A stretch of DNA of 64,000 nt from Lysobacterales bacterium (lineage in GTDB: Bacteria; Pseudomonadota; Gammaproteobacteria; Xanthomonadales; SZUA-5): contig JALHMH010000021.1 of NCBI GenBank assembly GCA_022844165.1, positions 16,646 to 80,645 of the forward strand, in the 5' to 3' direction. Each line of letters opens with the position of its first letter. The first letter of the stretch is position 1. The position numbers and the translations under genes are program-made. Under the pieces are notes generated by a model. The model did no database searches and had not been told where the DNA came from. It saw nothing but the letters and a program-made list of their open reading frames with translations. Positions 10,301-19,202 of this stretch are shown in pieces.

Positions 10301-13300
10301 CATTGCCATTGATTGTGAGACGGTCGTACTCCATCCCCGCCACCGTACCGCTGGCCTGCATGATGAACCGAGTCGTCGGCTGGGCAGTGAAATCTCCCTG
10401 TACCGTCAAGATGCCTGGGCTGGTGCCGGGGCGGATTTCCACCTGCCCAACATCGAGATCGGCGCCGATCGTTCCGGATCCGCGCAACGTCCCATTGTTG
10501 AACACCAACACAGTGCTACGGCTCAACGTGGCGCCAGCAGCGATATCGATGATCGATCCTGCTGAGCTTAGCAAGTTGCTTTCCAGCAGCAACTGGCCAG
10601 CATCGACGTTGAGCGTGCCATCGAGCTGGAGATTGAAGCCGGCACCCAGCGAGTTGCTGCCGGTCGAGCTGCTACCCAGAATACCTGCGGCCTGAACCAC
10701 CACAGCGCCACAAGGTGGTGCAACCAGGCACTGAATTCGGGCAGCTTCGAGCGAAGAGCCGTTGAGGTTCAATCCGCCGATCACATCTACTCTGGCGCTG
10801 CCGTCTAGCAGTAGCGTGGTTTCATTGATGTCCATCGCGCCCGCAACCTCAATGGTGCGATTGCGCAAAATACGTTGTGCGGGCGACTGCCGAATCATAT
10901 TCAGCGCCGAACCAACGGCAACACGGAACAACGCTGTGCCCAGGGTTGCTGTGATTTCGCCGCCATTCCAAAGCAGTGTTCCGGTTAAATTGATGTCATC
11001 CTCGCCACTGATTTGGGCGCTTTCGAGCAGGACATCAACGAGTTCGACGGAAGCTCCGGTCGTCGAAAATTCCACCACACCGCCCAAAAGTTCGACCGGT
11101 CCCGGATGGGCGTAGCCGCCGGTGAAGATCAGGGAACCTGCGCCGGACTTAATCCAGAATCCATCGCCACTGATCGGCAACGGGCCAGTCATCGTTCGGG
11201 TCACCGATACGGGAAGATCAAATTGCAGCTCGCCACCGGGCGCCACGTTGTGAGATCCACTGTCGATGCCGCCGCCGCTGATCTCCAGTCGCCCTTCAAT
11301 GACATTGACTTGTCCCGAATTTTGAAAGGGAACATTCGCCGTAATCACGGCGAGACCTCCGCCCAGTTTATTGAACGTGCCGGCGTTATCGAAAAGGATG
11401 AGCGGCGCGCCGTCGCCCGAGATGGTGGATAGGCCGTCGATACTTGCTCTGAATATGCCCGGGTTTGCAATTTGAGCATCTGCGGCAACCACAATGTTGC
11501 CGCCGGTCCACAGGACGTCCCCAGAGTTCACCCAAGACCGTGCGCGCAATGTCTTGACGCCGCCGCCGAGCGTTGCGGTTGCGCCTGCCAAGAGTATCAG
11601 CTCGTCGCTGCTCGGTGAGACGCCAGCCAATTCCCCGCCAAGCCAGGTCAATGTGCCAGCAACTTCAAGATCTCCGTTGCCACCGATCGTCCCAGCTTCG
11701 ATGGTCAGATTGTTCACGGTGCGGTTTCCACCCAGTGCGACGTTCGCGAGCGGCGTTGATGCACTGACCACCGCGGTATCGGCAGCGCCAGGCGTACCCG
11801 CCGGCGTGCCAGAACCGGTGGAACAACCATTCCAATTCGCAGGGACGTTCCACGCACCCGCACCGTTGACGTTCCAGGTGCAGGTCGCAGTGACTTGTTC
11901 GGCATAGAGCAGATCATCGCCCGTCAGCTGCAATGCGAATGCCGCATTCGGATTCCCGATGAGTGCAGGAACCTGAGCAAAACCCGCTGGTCCATCGACC
12001 ACTGTGAAAGGCCCTGTGCCGTTGGCGACGGAACAGCTGCTGGGCATCACGCGCAGACTGCCATTGAGCGTCAGGCCCGGGCCGGCGAGCAGTTGCCTGG
12101 CCTGCCCACACGTCGGTCCTTTCTCCGCCGAGAACATGGGCAACAAAGGCACAGCCAGCACGCCAGCAGAACCCTGCTGATAAGCCCCGGTGATCGACGC
12201 CGCGAGTCCAACTTGCAACTCACCTCCGGTTTGCGTAAGCGCTCCTGTAATGGTGCCATCCAGAAATATGCTGCCGTTGGATTGCTGCAAGGCCGACGCC
12301 GTCGTCAGACTCGCCGAATCGCTGATCCGCAGTTCGCCGGAACTCTGCACGAATCCACCACCCACGGACAGGGTTGATGCATTCAGAATCTGGATGGAAC
12401 CGTTGGCGAGCAGCACATCATCGTCAACCTGCAGGCCGCCGAATTGAACGTTGACCAGGGCGGAAAACAGGTCATTGACCAGGAGGTCGATGTCGGGGCG
12501 CAACCGAACCAAATTAGGCTCCGTCAGTCGCAGAATGCCACCGACGGTCACAGTGGTTGCGCATGAAGCCGGCAGCTCGCAGGCAAAATCCAATGTCCCG
12601 CTGTCTGCGGCCACGGTCAGTTGGCCACTGGGAAGAATGGTCAGTTGCGCGCCGGCATCGAACAGCTGCTCACTGCGAACTTCGTGCTCCCGATAGACCT
12701 GGAGGTGAATATTGTCGTAGGTCGTGGATCCAACGCTACTGAAGAACGCATCGTTCCCAGCTACCGCGATCGATCGAACGCCGCCGTTACCATTCACTCG
12801 AGCCGAGGTTGTGAGCCCATATCGGTGAAGCACCACGACAGATCCGCTAAGGTCGACGACAGCATTGGCCGATGCTGTGAACCGCGACAACTCGCGCGGA
12901 GTTGCCCACGTTGGCAGCACCACACGCGTGCCCGCCCCTTCTGCGTGCAGACCAATGCCGCGTTCCGGCGCGGAGAGAAGGGTGCTGGTGGCTCCAGTTT
13001 GGAACCAGTAAGTGCCGGCGCGGCCTTTGAGTGAAAGCAGACTCCCAAGCGCTCTGGGTTGCGTGATGCGCAGGGTCGACGCTGCGGCAACGTGTAGAAG
13101 ACCATTGTCGGCACCAGGGATGTTGAAGGTCGTGTCGCCAAGCGCCAGCAGTTTGCCGTCGATGTTCAGCGATCCGGCATCTGCGGTGTCGAAGATCTGT
13201 GGTCCTCCGCGCACTACAAGGCGACCCGTTGGGCTGACATTGAAGCTGCCCAAATTGAAGTTCGCGTTACCACCCTGAAAGCTCCAGGTGCCGGCCATGG

Positions 13301-14312
13301 TCAGCGTACCTTCGATGGACATCGAAAAGTTGGCCGCAAGTATCTCCACACTCGAATTCGTCGGCACCGTCAACGTGGTCGAAGGCCCGATACCGATCGT
13401 GCCATCAAGCAGACGTAACGCATGGCCGATGGTGAGATTCTGTTCGATGGAAAGTGTGGCATCACCAATGACGATCTCGCCGACAGTGCCACCGACTGAA
13501 ACATCGTACAGGACCTCAGGACCGCCATTGATCGTCGCTCGATCATTGGCCCCAGGCGCGACGCCGCAGCTCCAATGCGATGGATTGCTCCAACTACCCA
13601 GGCCCGGTCCGATGTAGTTACAGTCATTGGCCGGAAATCCAGAGAAAACCGTCAACGTGGTAGGCGACGACATCGACATCGTATGGTCCGGGTTACCCAG
13701 GAACTGCGCCACAACATCGTATGCGCCCGGGGCCAGAAACACGATGTCGCATGAGGTCGCTGGCGATTGCACGAAACAACGCCTGGTTTCCGTAGGTCCA
13801 GTCGCCGTGACTTCGGTTACACCAGATGGTGTGCCTCCGCCCGGCGCATCCACCGTTGTGTTGACGATGATCGAAACCACGGACTGTGGCGATGCCGTTG
13901 GGGGTGCCACGTGCGTCGTCGTCGTTACAGCGGTATTGACGATGTACTGCGCCGTAGCGGATGAAGGATCGAACCCCGGCGCGCCGTTGTAAGCGGCTAC
14001 CACGCCGCGAATGCCGGCGGGGATGGAGCTGAAGGAAGGCGTGAAACTGCAACTACCCGTGGCAGCATCCGTGCCACTGGACACTAAGGTCGCGATGCAG
14101 CTTTCGTCTGGAAGGCCCGTTGCCAAGATGACATTGCCGGTGGGTGATCCAGCACCATTGCTGAGAACCTCGACCGTAAAGTTAGCCAGCTGGCCGACAA
14201 AAATTTCGCTCGGCGAACCGACAACAGACGTCAATGTCGGCGCCGCAAATGCCGAGGAATTCGACAACGCCAGGATGACCGCCGCCGCCGCAATGCTGCC
14301 GCGATTGACCAT
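7359..14312 (-). CDS. Giant secreted protein with Ig-like, beta-helix and DUF11 regions
   Basis: 2317 residues from ATG 14312, which follows GGGGG and opens a signal peptide (MVNRGSIAAAAVILALSNSSAFA). Approximate order: Ig-like/Big_3-type repeats (20-240), a long beta-helix-like passenger with two W...NW openings (near 245 and 820) and many short GxL repeats, a CSLREA-like segment (CTLRGAM, about 1440) with NLIG/YIGT turns typical of parallel beta-helices, three or more further Ig-like repeats (about 1870-2170), a DUF11 domain (2180-2300), and the C-terminal tail GEGFESENE. No autotransporter barrel is seen. Likely exported, perhaps a surface or matrix adhesin; this is inference. It is coupled to the FHA-GGDEF gene by a 4-base overlap. 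Confidence 0.85.
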   Translation of the reverse strand: MVNRGSIAAAAVILALSNSSAFAAPTLTSVVGSPSEIFVGQLANFTVEVLSNGAGSPTGNVILATGLPDESCIATLVSSGTDAATGSCSFTPSFSSIPAGIRGVVAAYNGAPGFDPSSATAQYIVNTAVTTTTHVAPPTASPQSVVSIIVNTTVDAPGGGTPSGVTEVTATGPTETRRCFVQSPATSCDIVFLAPGAYDVVAQFLGNPDHTMSMSSPTTLTVFSGFPANDCNYIGPGLGSWSNPSHWSCGVAPGANDRATINGGPEVLYDVSVGGTVGEIVIGDATLSIEQNLTIGHALRLLDGTIGIGPSTTLTVPTNSSVEILAANFSMSIEGTLTMAGTWSFQGGNANFNLGSFNVSPTGRLVVRGGPQIFDTADAGSLNIDGKLLALGDTTFNIPGADNGLLHVAAASTLRITQPRALGSLLSLKGRAGTYWFQTGATSTLLSAPERGIGLHAEGAGTRVVLPTWATPRELSRFTASANAVVDLSGSVVVLHRYGLTTSARVNGNGGVRSIAVAGNDAFFSSVGSTTYDNIHLQVYREHEVRSEQLFDAGAQLTILPSGQLTVAADSGTLDFACELPASCATTVTVGGILRLTEPNLVRLRPDIDLLVNDLFSALVNVQFGGLQVDDDVLLANGSIQILNASTLSVGGGFVQSSGELRISDSASLTTASALQQSNGSIFLDGTITGALTQTGGELQVGLAASITGAYQQGSAGVLAVPLLPMFSAEKGPTCGQARQLLAGPGLTLNGSLRVMPSSCSVANGTGPFTVVDGPAGFAQVPALIGNPNAAFALQLTGDDLLYAEQVTATCTWNVNGAGAWNVPANWNGCSTGSGTPAGTPGAADTAVVSASTPLANVALGGNRTVNNLTIEAGTIGGNGDLEVAGTLTWLGGELAGVSPSSDELILLAGATATLGGGVKTLRARSWVNSGDVLWTGGNIVVAADAQIANPGIFRASIDGLSTISGDGAPLILFDNAGTFNKLGGGLAVITANVPFQNSGQVNVIEGRLEISGGGIDSGSHNVAPGGELQFDLPVSVTRTMTGPLPISGDGFWIKSGAGSLIFTGGYAHPGPVELLGGVVEFSTTGASVELVDVLLESAQISGEDDINLTGTLLWNGGEITATLGTALFRVAVGSALNMIRQSPAQRILRNRTIEVAGAMDINETTLLLDGSARVDVIGGLNLNGSSLEAARIQCLVAPPCGAVVVQAAGILGSSSTGSNSLGAGFNLQLDGTLNVDAGQLLLESNLLSSAGSIIDIAAGATLSRSTVLVFNNGTLRGSGTIGADLDVGQVEIRPGTSPGILTVQGDFTAQPTTRFIMQASGTVAGMEYDRLTINGNVTLAGTLDALALSFTPTPTDVFDFITYSGSRSGAVALGSNDFPGFVLTNIPNAVRLAAAQSTFVVDRSDDDSSPAAQACTAALNDCTLRGAMAGAVLFGPGADIEFNIPGAGPHVITPGSALPMLPNNIRFDGNSQPGSVPNSELGFGPLNMVIQIEIDGSLTGAGTDGLVFALGGGPSRVEGIAVHSFSGAQIVGSGAPENVLFVFGNLIGLRADGTTVGSAQAVGVRSVGDVVVGDPVRAPMSRNVLAGFSEQALELTSGNALQAELNYIGTDRTGTVSFAANGRRGLYAEVSGPASTGLYLRNNVISGHDEDAVRLQCVVVGSACFDLGAAIFANRIGTSASGLSALPNGGNGVHISGLVDSQVDIGLAVGDPIGNQIRFNGGNGVLFTNAAGNVGRVAVFGPNLINSNGGLALDLAGDGRTANDAGDADIGPNDLQNFPVFSAFSINTSPDPDQVDVTLTLDTPALSAPNNYPIRIDVFVAEGDELGAYLGSGTLVPPTVDRGPIGGSFNFNIPSGVTLTDDSVLVAIATDAQGRSSELSHYATTTVIVADTPDPTFAGDPYNVTVEVVPDAPSPFTTAGALTINDGRGGSCVAPLAPLSGAGSAGTCTLTSVGAPGLITLTAAFNGSSTAFVNSSGTATHTIAGPLPTTTTIANVAPEPSIVGQPYTVTVAVTDGAMPVATGLVEVRQLTDNQTCTINLASANSCQLSSSLAITTAVQARFLGTPLLASSQSATQAHAVNPAATQITIVADTPDPSALNEPITVTTALAVVTPGAGTPTGEIFITDGVGSCSAFLPALSCSFVPKNAGVFDLQARYLGDANFLPSTDLEPHTVSASNADLAIVKRNGLRLLPGGSQVTYVILVTNNGPQPVTNARITDILPAQLSAATWTCGVNGNGSCPASGTGSIDVLVSLASGSQATFTLTAAVQLTPEQIVANTAAVQPPPNVPDPSLVNNESTDVDTIGVFGEGFESENE

Positions 14313-14373
14313 AAGAACGCCCCCTTGAAATCCGCTGCACAAAGTCTACTTCGCCTCTGAACCCAACTGTGAG

Positions 14374-14406
14374 CTTCGTGACGGCGACGTCAGACAATTC
14401 ACGAAG
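14374..14406. repeat. Inverted repeat upstream of the giant gene
   Basis: CTTCGTGA (14374-14381) and TCACGAAG (14399-14406) are exact inverse copies 17 bases apart. Overlapping it, CAGAC (14391-14395) and GTCTG (14406-14410) form a second, mutually exclusive pairing. It lies between the ankyrin-gene stop and the giant gene, so it may be an operator, a leader structure or part of a terminator; there is no T tract. Confidence 0.45.
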
Positions 14407-14429
14407 TCTGGAATACGGGGCAGATGCTG

Positions 14430-17400
14430 TCAGCCCCGTCCCTTCTGCCGGTTCCATGCCTCAGCAGCCTGGCGCAACACGGGACCCAGGTGAATACGAT
14501 GGCGTGGCGACAACAAGTCGAGCGGCAACTTTCGCTCATCGTCCACAATTCGCGGATCTGCGCCATGTTCGATCAGCGCATTGCCGCATTGGATCAAACC
14601 ATGACGACACACCCAGTGCAGCGGCGTACGACCCACGGAATCGACTGAATTGGCATTGGCTCCGGCGGCCAGCAGCGCCAGCAGCGCTGGCTTGAGACGT
14701 GCATCGTCGCGGCATGCGACATCGGACAATCCGGCACCGACCAGGAACAACAACGGAGTGAATGCCCCGCTGGGTTGTTCCGTATTCGCGCCAGCAACCA
14801 GGAGGCGTTCGAGCGCCGATTGCACCAGCGGTTGCGGTCTCGACGCGTCAAGAACTTGACGTATCACCGCCCAGAGCGGCGTCTCGTCGCCACCATCGAC
14901 GCTCGCGCCGCGTGCCAGCAGCAGATCGATCATGGGGGTGCGTAAACAACCCGCCGCGAGGCCCAGTGCAGTGAATCGTCCGGCGATCGGGCTTTCCAGG
15001 GAGACGCCCCGAAGATGCAGGAACTCCACCACTTCAACTTGCCCAGCAAGCACTGCCGCACCCAGCGGTGTGATGCCGCGTTTGGAAGGCGCACCAAGAC
15101 TCGCGCCACGTTCGATCAACGCGCGCATCAGCTCGATCTGCCCCTTACCCGCCGCGTGGATCAACGCCGAATTGCCGTCTTCATCCCCTGCATCGACATC
15201 AATCCCCAGTGCCAGCAATCGATCAATTGTCGCCAGATCGCCACGCTTGCCCGCCGTCGCCAAAGCCCGTCCATCGAGTAGCGTGCCCGGGTGGGCGCCG
15301 GCCGGCCAATCGAGCAATTGCGCCAATTCAAACTGGCCGTTGTAGCGCGCAACACCCGATGCCGTGCTGCCATCGCGCGCGCGCCGGGCCGGGTCGGCGC
15401 CGGCTCGAATCAGTACTGGGGCGAGTTCGCGCGCATCGGCACGCCTGGTGGCGGCCAATTGAATCAGCAGTGGATTGCCCTGCGCATCGACCGTGTTCGG
15501 ATCAGCACCCGCTCTGAGCAGACGGTCGATCGCCGCTAACGGCCAATGCAGCACACCTGAGAGATTGGGTTCACTGTCGGTCGCCAGCCATTCGCGCCGT
15601 GTTGCAAGCGTATCGATCAAGGCGAGCAGCTTCGCCGTATCGCCCGAGTGCACGTGCAAATTCATCAGCGCCGACCACGGATTGCCGGTGGCGCGCTCAG
15701 CAAGAGCTTGCAGATACGTCCATGGTATCGGTTCGTGGGCGCATAGCCTGGAAAACACACTCGGTTCGTCCGGCGCCGCAAACAGGTCGATATTCAGCAC
15801 ACTTAAGGCGTCGAGATAACGTTGGTCGTTGTGCGCCGACGCCGCAGCCAGAGCCTGAGCGATTTGCGTCAGCGAAATACCAGGTGCGGCGAGAAGCTCC
15901 TGAAACAACGGGAACCGACCTTGAACCGCGGCCCGGACCAGCAGTTCACCCGGGATATCTGGTCGGATGTTCTGTGCGATCGCCGGGTCCTCGCTGCGGT
16001 GCGCACTTGGAACCGCGTAATGCGGGTCGAGCGCCATGACCTGCGGCCAACGTCCCGCAGCCGCGGCCACATCCACCGCGCGTCGCCCTTGATGGTCGAT
16101 GACATCGACATCTGCACCCATTTCGACCAACAAGCGGACTGTGTCGGCGTTCGAGTTTGCAGCGCCAGCTGCCAGATGTAACGCGGTCCGTCCCTCCGCA
16201 TCTACACCTTCCGCACTGAGCTTATGCAGAAACAACCGCTGCAGGACTCGATTCGCGCCTGACCGTGCAGCCTCCGTCAGCGCACTGCGCCGGGAGTCGT
16301 CGGTTGCGCCGATGGGCGCCCCTGCCGCAATCAAGACGTCGACGATCTCCGCGTTATCGGCGAGCGCCGCGACCATCAACGCAGTTCGCCCGTTCGGACC
16401 TCGGCTGTCGACCTTGGCTTTGGCCTTCAGGAGTGCCTTAACGCCGCGAGGATCATCACCATCGACAGCCGCCGCGAACAACAGAGCCGAGGTTGCTCCA
16501 GCCACTTCGGCACGCGCGCCGCACTTGAGCAGGAACTCGAGCACAGACCAATTGGCGGCTTCGGCAGCCAGCGCCAGAGGTGTCATACCCTCGCGATTGA
16601 TCGCGTTGATCTGTGCGCCGGCATCGATCAATACCTGTGCCACGCCGGGATCGCGTGTCAGTGCAGCAAAATGCAAGGGGGAATTGCCGGCAGCGTCGGT
16701 CAGCGTCACGTCGGCACCGTTCGAGATCAGCGTCATCACCGCTTCAGCGCGACCGTCGTAACTGTCTTTGGTGGCCGCCAATAGTGGCGTCGTACCATTG
16801 GCAGCGAGATTGACATCGGCACCGTCGGCAATCAACGCGCGTAATGCACTCAAGTCCGGCATGGTCGCTGCGATGACCAATGGCGAACGCTGATCGGCCG
16901 CATGCAACGGTGGCAGCGCATTCGGATTAGCGCCCATCGCCAGCGCGTTCTTCACGCCTTTGGCGTCGCCGTGTCGCGCGGCGCTGAGCAGGTCGTCGTC
17001 AGGCGAGGGTAACGTCTCGGCTGGCAGTTCGGGCAGCGACTGCGCCACGTTGCCGTCCAGCAGAAATGACGGCACATCGCGCACCACACGCGGCCTGTCG
17101 CGTTGCGCCAAGGTCTTGCGCATCGCCAACTCGACCGCACCCAGCGCCACGCCGATCGTGAAAACAACGCGAATCCAGGCCGAGTCAACGAATCGATGCA
17201 TCACCATCGGCGTCAGCAGTGCGGCCAGTAGCGTCATGCTCACCGCCAAACCATTGCGGAAAAACGCTTCGCGATCGTCGCAAAGATCGCCAACCCGCGC
17301 CGTCAAACGTTGCCAGAGTGACCGGTTCTCGCCTGGATCAGGCAGGCGCGACGCAATCAGCAGCACCGGCATCGGCCAAAAGCGCCACTGGACGAAGATC

Positions 17401-17726
17401 GCAGCGACCAGAAGCGCTGCCATCAGCAAAAAAGAGGCCACCGAGCCAATGGTCGCCAGAACTGGCCCAAACACGACTTGAAGCGCAGCGCCGAAGAAGC
17501 TGATCAGCGCCAACCCGAGTCCTAACCGCGGCAGCCGTTCACCCTGCACGAAAGGCTTCGCCCACAGATCAGCCAGTCCGAGTCTGGCGACCAAGGTGAA
17601 CCAGATGGCCGGCCACAACAAAAACGCAATCGGGGCTGGTTCCAGCGCGGCAACGATGAGCAACAGCAACCCCGCAGCGCCAAACGCTCCGGCCAATCGC
17701 AAACGAGGAGAGGTAACATCGGTCAT
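14430..17726 (-). CDS. Membrane-anchored ankyrin-repeat protein
   Basis: 1098 residues. The first ~190 residues contain about six hydrophobic helices (for example LAGAFGAAGLLLLIVAAL and LLMAALLVAAIFV). From about residue 235 to the end there is a long run of ankyrin repeats recognisable by forms such as GxTPLxLAAxxG, LLxxGAxxNAxD and DAQGNPLLIQLA. Such proteins are protein-binding scaffolds; the partner is not known. A TATACT hexamer sits 6 bases before the ATG. The gene is followed 117 bases later by the giant secreted-protein gene on the same strand. Confidence 0.88.
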   Translation of the reverse strand: MTDVTSPRLRLAGAFGAAGLLLLIVAALEPAPIAFLLWPAIWFTLVARLGLADLWAKPFVQGERLPRLGLGLALISFFGAALQVVFGPVLATIGSVASFLLMAALLVAAIFVQWRFWPMPVLLIASRLPDPGENRSLWQRLTARVGDLCDDREAFFRNGLAVSMTLLAALLTPMVMHRFVDSAWIRVVFTIGVALGAVELAMRKTLAQRDRPRVVRDVPSFLLDGNVAQSLPELPAETLPSPDDDLLSAARHGDAKGVKNALAMGANPNALPPLHAADQRSPLVIAATMPDLSALRALIADGADVNLAANGTTPLLAATKDSYDGRAEAVMTLISNGADVTLTDAAGNSPLHFAALTRDPGVAQVLIDAGAQINAINREGMTPLALAAEAANWSVLEFLLKCGARAEVAGATSALLFAAAVDGDDPRGVKALLKAKAKVDSRGPNGRTALMVAALADNAEIVDVLIAAGAPIGATDDSRRSALTEAARSGANRVLQRLFLHKLSAEGVDAEGRTALHLAAGAANSNADTVRLLVEMGADVDVIDHQGRRAVDVAAAAGRWPQVMALDPHYAVPSAHRSEDPAIAQNIRPDIPGELLVRAAVQGRFPLFQELLAAPGISLTQIAQALAAASAHNDQRYLDALSVLNIDLFAAPDEPSVFSRLCAHEPIPWTYLQALAERATGNPWSALMNLHVHSGDTAKLLALIDTLATRREWLATDSEPNLSGVLHWPLAAIDRLLRAGADPNTVDAQGNPLLIQLAATRRADARELAPVLIRAGADPARRARDGSTASGVARYNGQFELAQLLDWPAGAHPGTLLDGRALATAGKRGDLATIDRLLALGIDVDAGDEDGNSALIHAAGKGQIELMRALIERGASLGAPSKRGITPLGAAVLAGQVEVVEFLHLRGVSLESPIAGRFTALGLAAGCLRTPMIDLLLARGASVDGGDETPLWAVIRQVLDASRPQPLVQSALERLLVAGANTEQPSGAFTPLLFLVGAGLSDVACRDDARLKPALLALLAAGANANSVDSVGRTPLHWVCRHGLIQCGNALIEHGADPRIVDDERKLPLDLLSPRHRIHLGPVLRQAAEAWNRQKGRG

Positions 17727-17732
17727 GGATTC

Positions 17733-17738
17733 AGTATA
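17733..17738 (-). promoter_or_regulatory. -10 box placed for a leaderless ankyrin transcript
   Basis: The minus strand reads TATACT-GAATCC-ATG, so a transcript from this -10 would start at or within a base of the ATG at 17726. No ribosome-binding site precedes the ATG. No good -35 is visible at 16-18 bases. Confidence 0.35.
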
Positions 17739-17884
17739 GGCACCGAAGGCGGGTTCTCCCGACTTAAGCTACACACAAACGAACCGGGTAGTCCGATGTG
17801 CTCTCGAATTTATAGCCTGGCGAGGCATCGCCTCAGACCGTCCGGCGCTGGTGGCTCACTGAGCGAACTGTCGACTTCAGAAAC

Positions 17885-17931
17885 GAAAAAGAAGGGTGCT
17901 CCGCCAAAACTGTCAGGACCTGGCCCCTTCT
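17885..17931 (-). terminator. Probable terminator of the threonine aldolase gene
   Basis: On the minus strand AGAAGGG (17931-17925) pairs with CCCTTCT (17896-17890) across a 28-base loop and runs into TTTTT (17890-17886). It begins about 20 bases past the aldolase stop. The long loop makes it a moderate candidate. Confidence 0.4.
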
Positions 17932-17952
17932 CCAATCCGCGAAAAACATTTG

Positions 17953-18969
17953 TCAAAGTCCCGTCCGAATGACCTCACAGGCACGCTGGATCTGCGCCGC
18001 CGACGCATCCAGATGGGTCACTAAACGCACGGTCGTCGGGCCAAACGCTGAACCGCGGATCCCGTTTTCAAGCAGCCGCCCCAGGAAGGTCGCAGCCGTC
18101 TCAGGTGCCTGCACCTCAAAAATGACGATGTTCGTCTCGACCGGCTGAATCTCAGCAACCATCGGGCAGTCGCTGAGTGCCGTAGCAAGTTGTTGGGCGT
18201 GTACATGATCGATGGTCAGGCGTTGAATGTGATTTTGCAGCGCGTACAATCCAGCCGCGGCAAGTCCACCGATCTGGCGCATGCCGCCGCCGAAACCCTT
18301 GCGCAGGCGGCGAGCCTTTGCAATGAACGGTGCCGATCCGATCAGCAATGATCCGACGGGAGCGCCCAGACCCTTGGACAAGCAGATCGAGAGGCTGTCG
18401 CACAGTTCCCCCCATTTGTGCGGCGCATCGCCCGTGACGGCCAGCGCGTTGAACAACCGTGCGCCATCGAGATGCAGTTTCAGCTCGCGCTCCCGGCAGA
18501 GCTTGGAAATCGCACAGGCTGTCTCCAGGCGCTGGACGGCGCCGCCCGCAGCATTCACTGTGTTCTCGATGACGACGAGCCGCGAACGCGGCAGCCAGTC
18601 GGCCTTGGGTTTGATCGCGGCAGCGACGTGATCGGCGCGCAAGATGCCGCGATCGGCGCTGACCGGGTGAACCGCAATTTGCGAGTGCACGGCATAACCG
18701 CCGTTTTCGTAGCGATAAACGTGTGCCATATCTGAGCAGATCAGCTCATCCATCGGCTGGGTGTGCGCTTTGATTGCAATCTGATTGCTCATGACCCCGG
18801 AGGGCATAAACAGCGCTGCCTCATGCCCGAACAGCTGCGCGGCATGGGCCTGCAATGCGTGTGCTGTGGGATCTTCGTTGAACACATCGTCGCCTACCGG
18901 TGCGGCAGCCATGGCTTCAAGCATCGGCAGCGTCGGGCGGGTAACCGTGTCGGAGATAAGATCGATCAT
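17953..18969 (-). CDS. ltaE: Low-specificity L-threonine aldolase
   Basis: 338 residues from ATG 18969 (MIDLISDTVTRPT), the characteristic N-terminus of the family; the longer frame upstream has no similar support. A PLP enzyme that cleaves L-threonine or allo-threonine to glycine and acetaldehyde in the cytoplasm. The PLP Schiff-base Lys is in SICLSKGLGAPVGS, the cofactor-ring Asp region in HLDGARLFNA, and GDDVF and HVYRYENGG are family motifs. Divergent from the EF-G-like gene. Confidence 0.93.
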   Translation of the reverse strand: MIDLISDTVTRPTLPMLEAMAAAPVGDDVFNEDPTAHALQAHAAQLFGHEAALFMPSGVMSNQIAIKAHTQPMDELICSDMAHVYRYENGGYAVHSQIAVHPVSADRGILRADHVAAAIKPKADWLPRSRLVVIENTVNAAGGAVQRLETACAISKLCRERELKLHLDGARLFNALAVTGDAPHKWGELCDSLSICLSKGLGAPVGSLLIGSAPFIAKARRLRKGFGGGMRQIGGLAAAGLYALQNHIQRLTIDHVHAQQLATALSDCPMVAEIQPVETNIVIFEVQAPETAATFLGRLLENGIRGSAFGPTTVRLVTHLDASAAQIQRACEVIRTGL

Positions 18970-19097
18970 TTGAGCGTTCCATAGACAGAGCACGTAACCA
19001 TAGCGCGACGCCGTGCGCCGTCGTTGCAGCTTCATGCCGAACACAACGCCACTGGCGCCGTGCGCTGCCGTCACGCACATTTGAAAGCCTGCTGCGC

Positions 19098-19119
19098 CGC
19101 AGCACATGCTGCGCTTTTT
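19098..19119 (+). terminator. Terminator-like hairpin upstream of the EF-G-like gene
   Basis: CGCAGC-ACAT-GCTGCG (19098-19113) followed by CTTTTT is a textbook intrinsic terminator in the plus direction. No plus-strand gene ends here: the gene to the left is on the minus strand. It lies about 85 bases before the start at 19203, so it may end a small RNA or act as a leader attenuator. Confidence 0.55.
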
Positions 19120-19202
19120 CTTCGCGTGCGCAGAGCGTAGTGTCCGGTGTATGGCAGATGCGTGTCGGAATTGCGAACCTTGACGGAAGGGAGATAGAGA
19201 CG

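Noticed and set aside
7359..14312. An internal tandem DNA repeat array in the giant gene
   Set aside because: The Ig-like and beta-helix units are similar in protein pattern but not near-identical in DNA, so no recent tandem duplication can be claimed.
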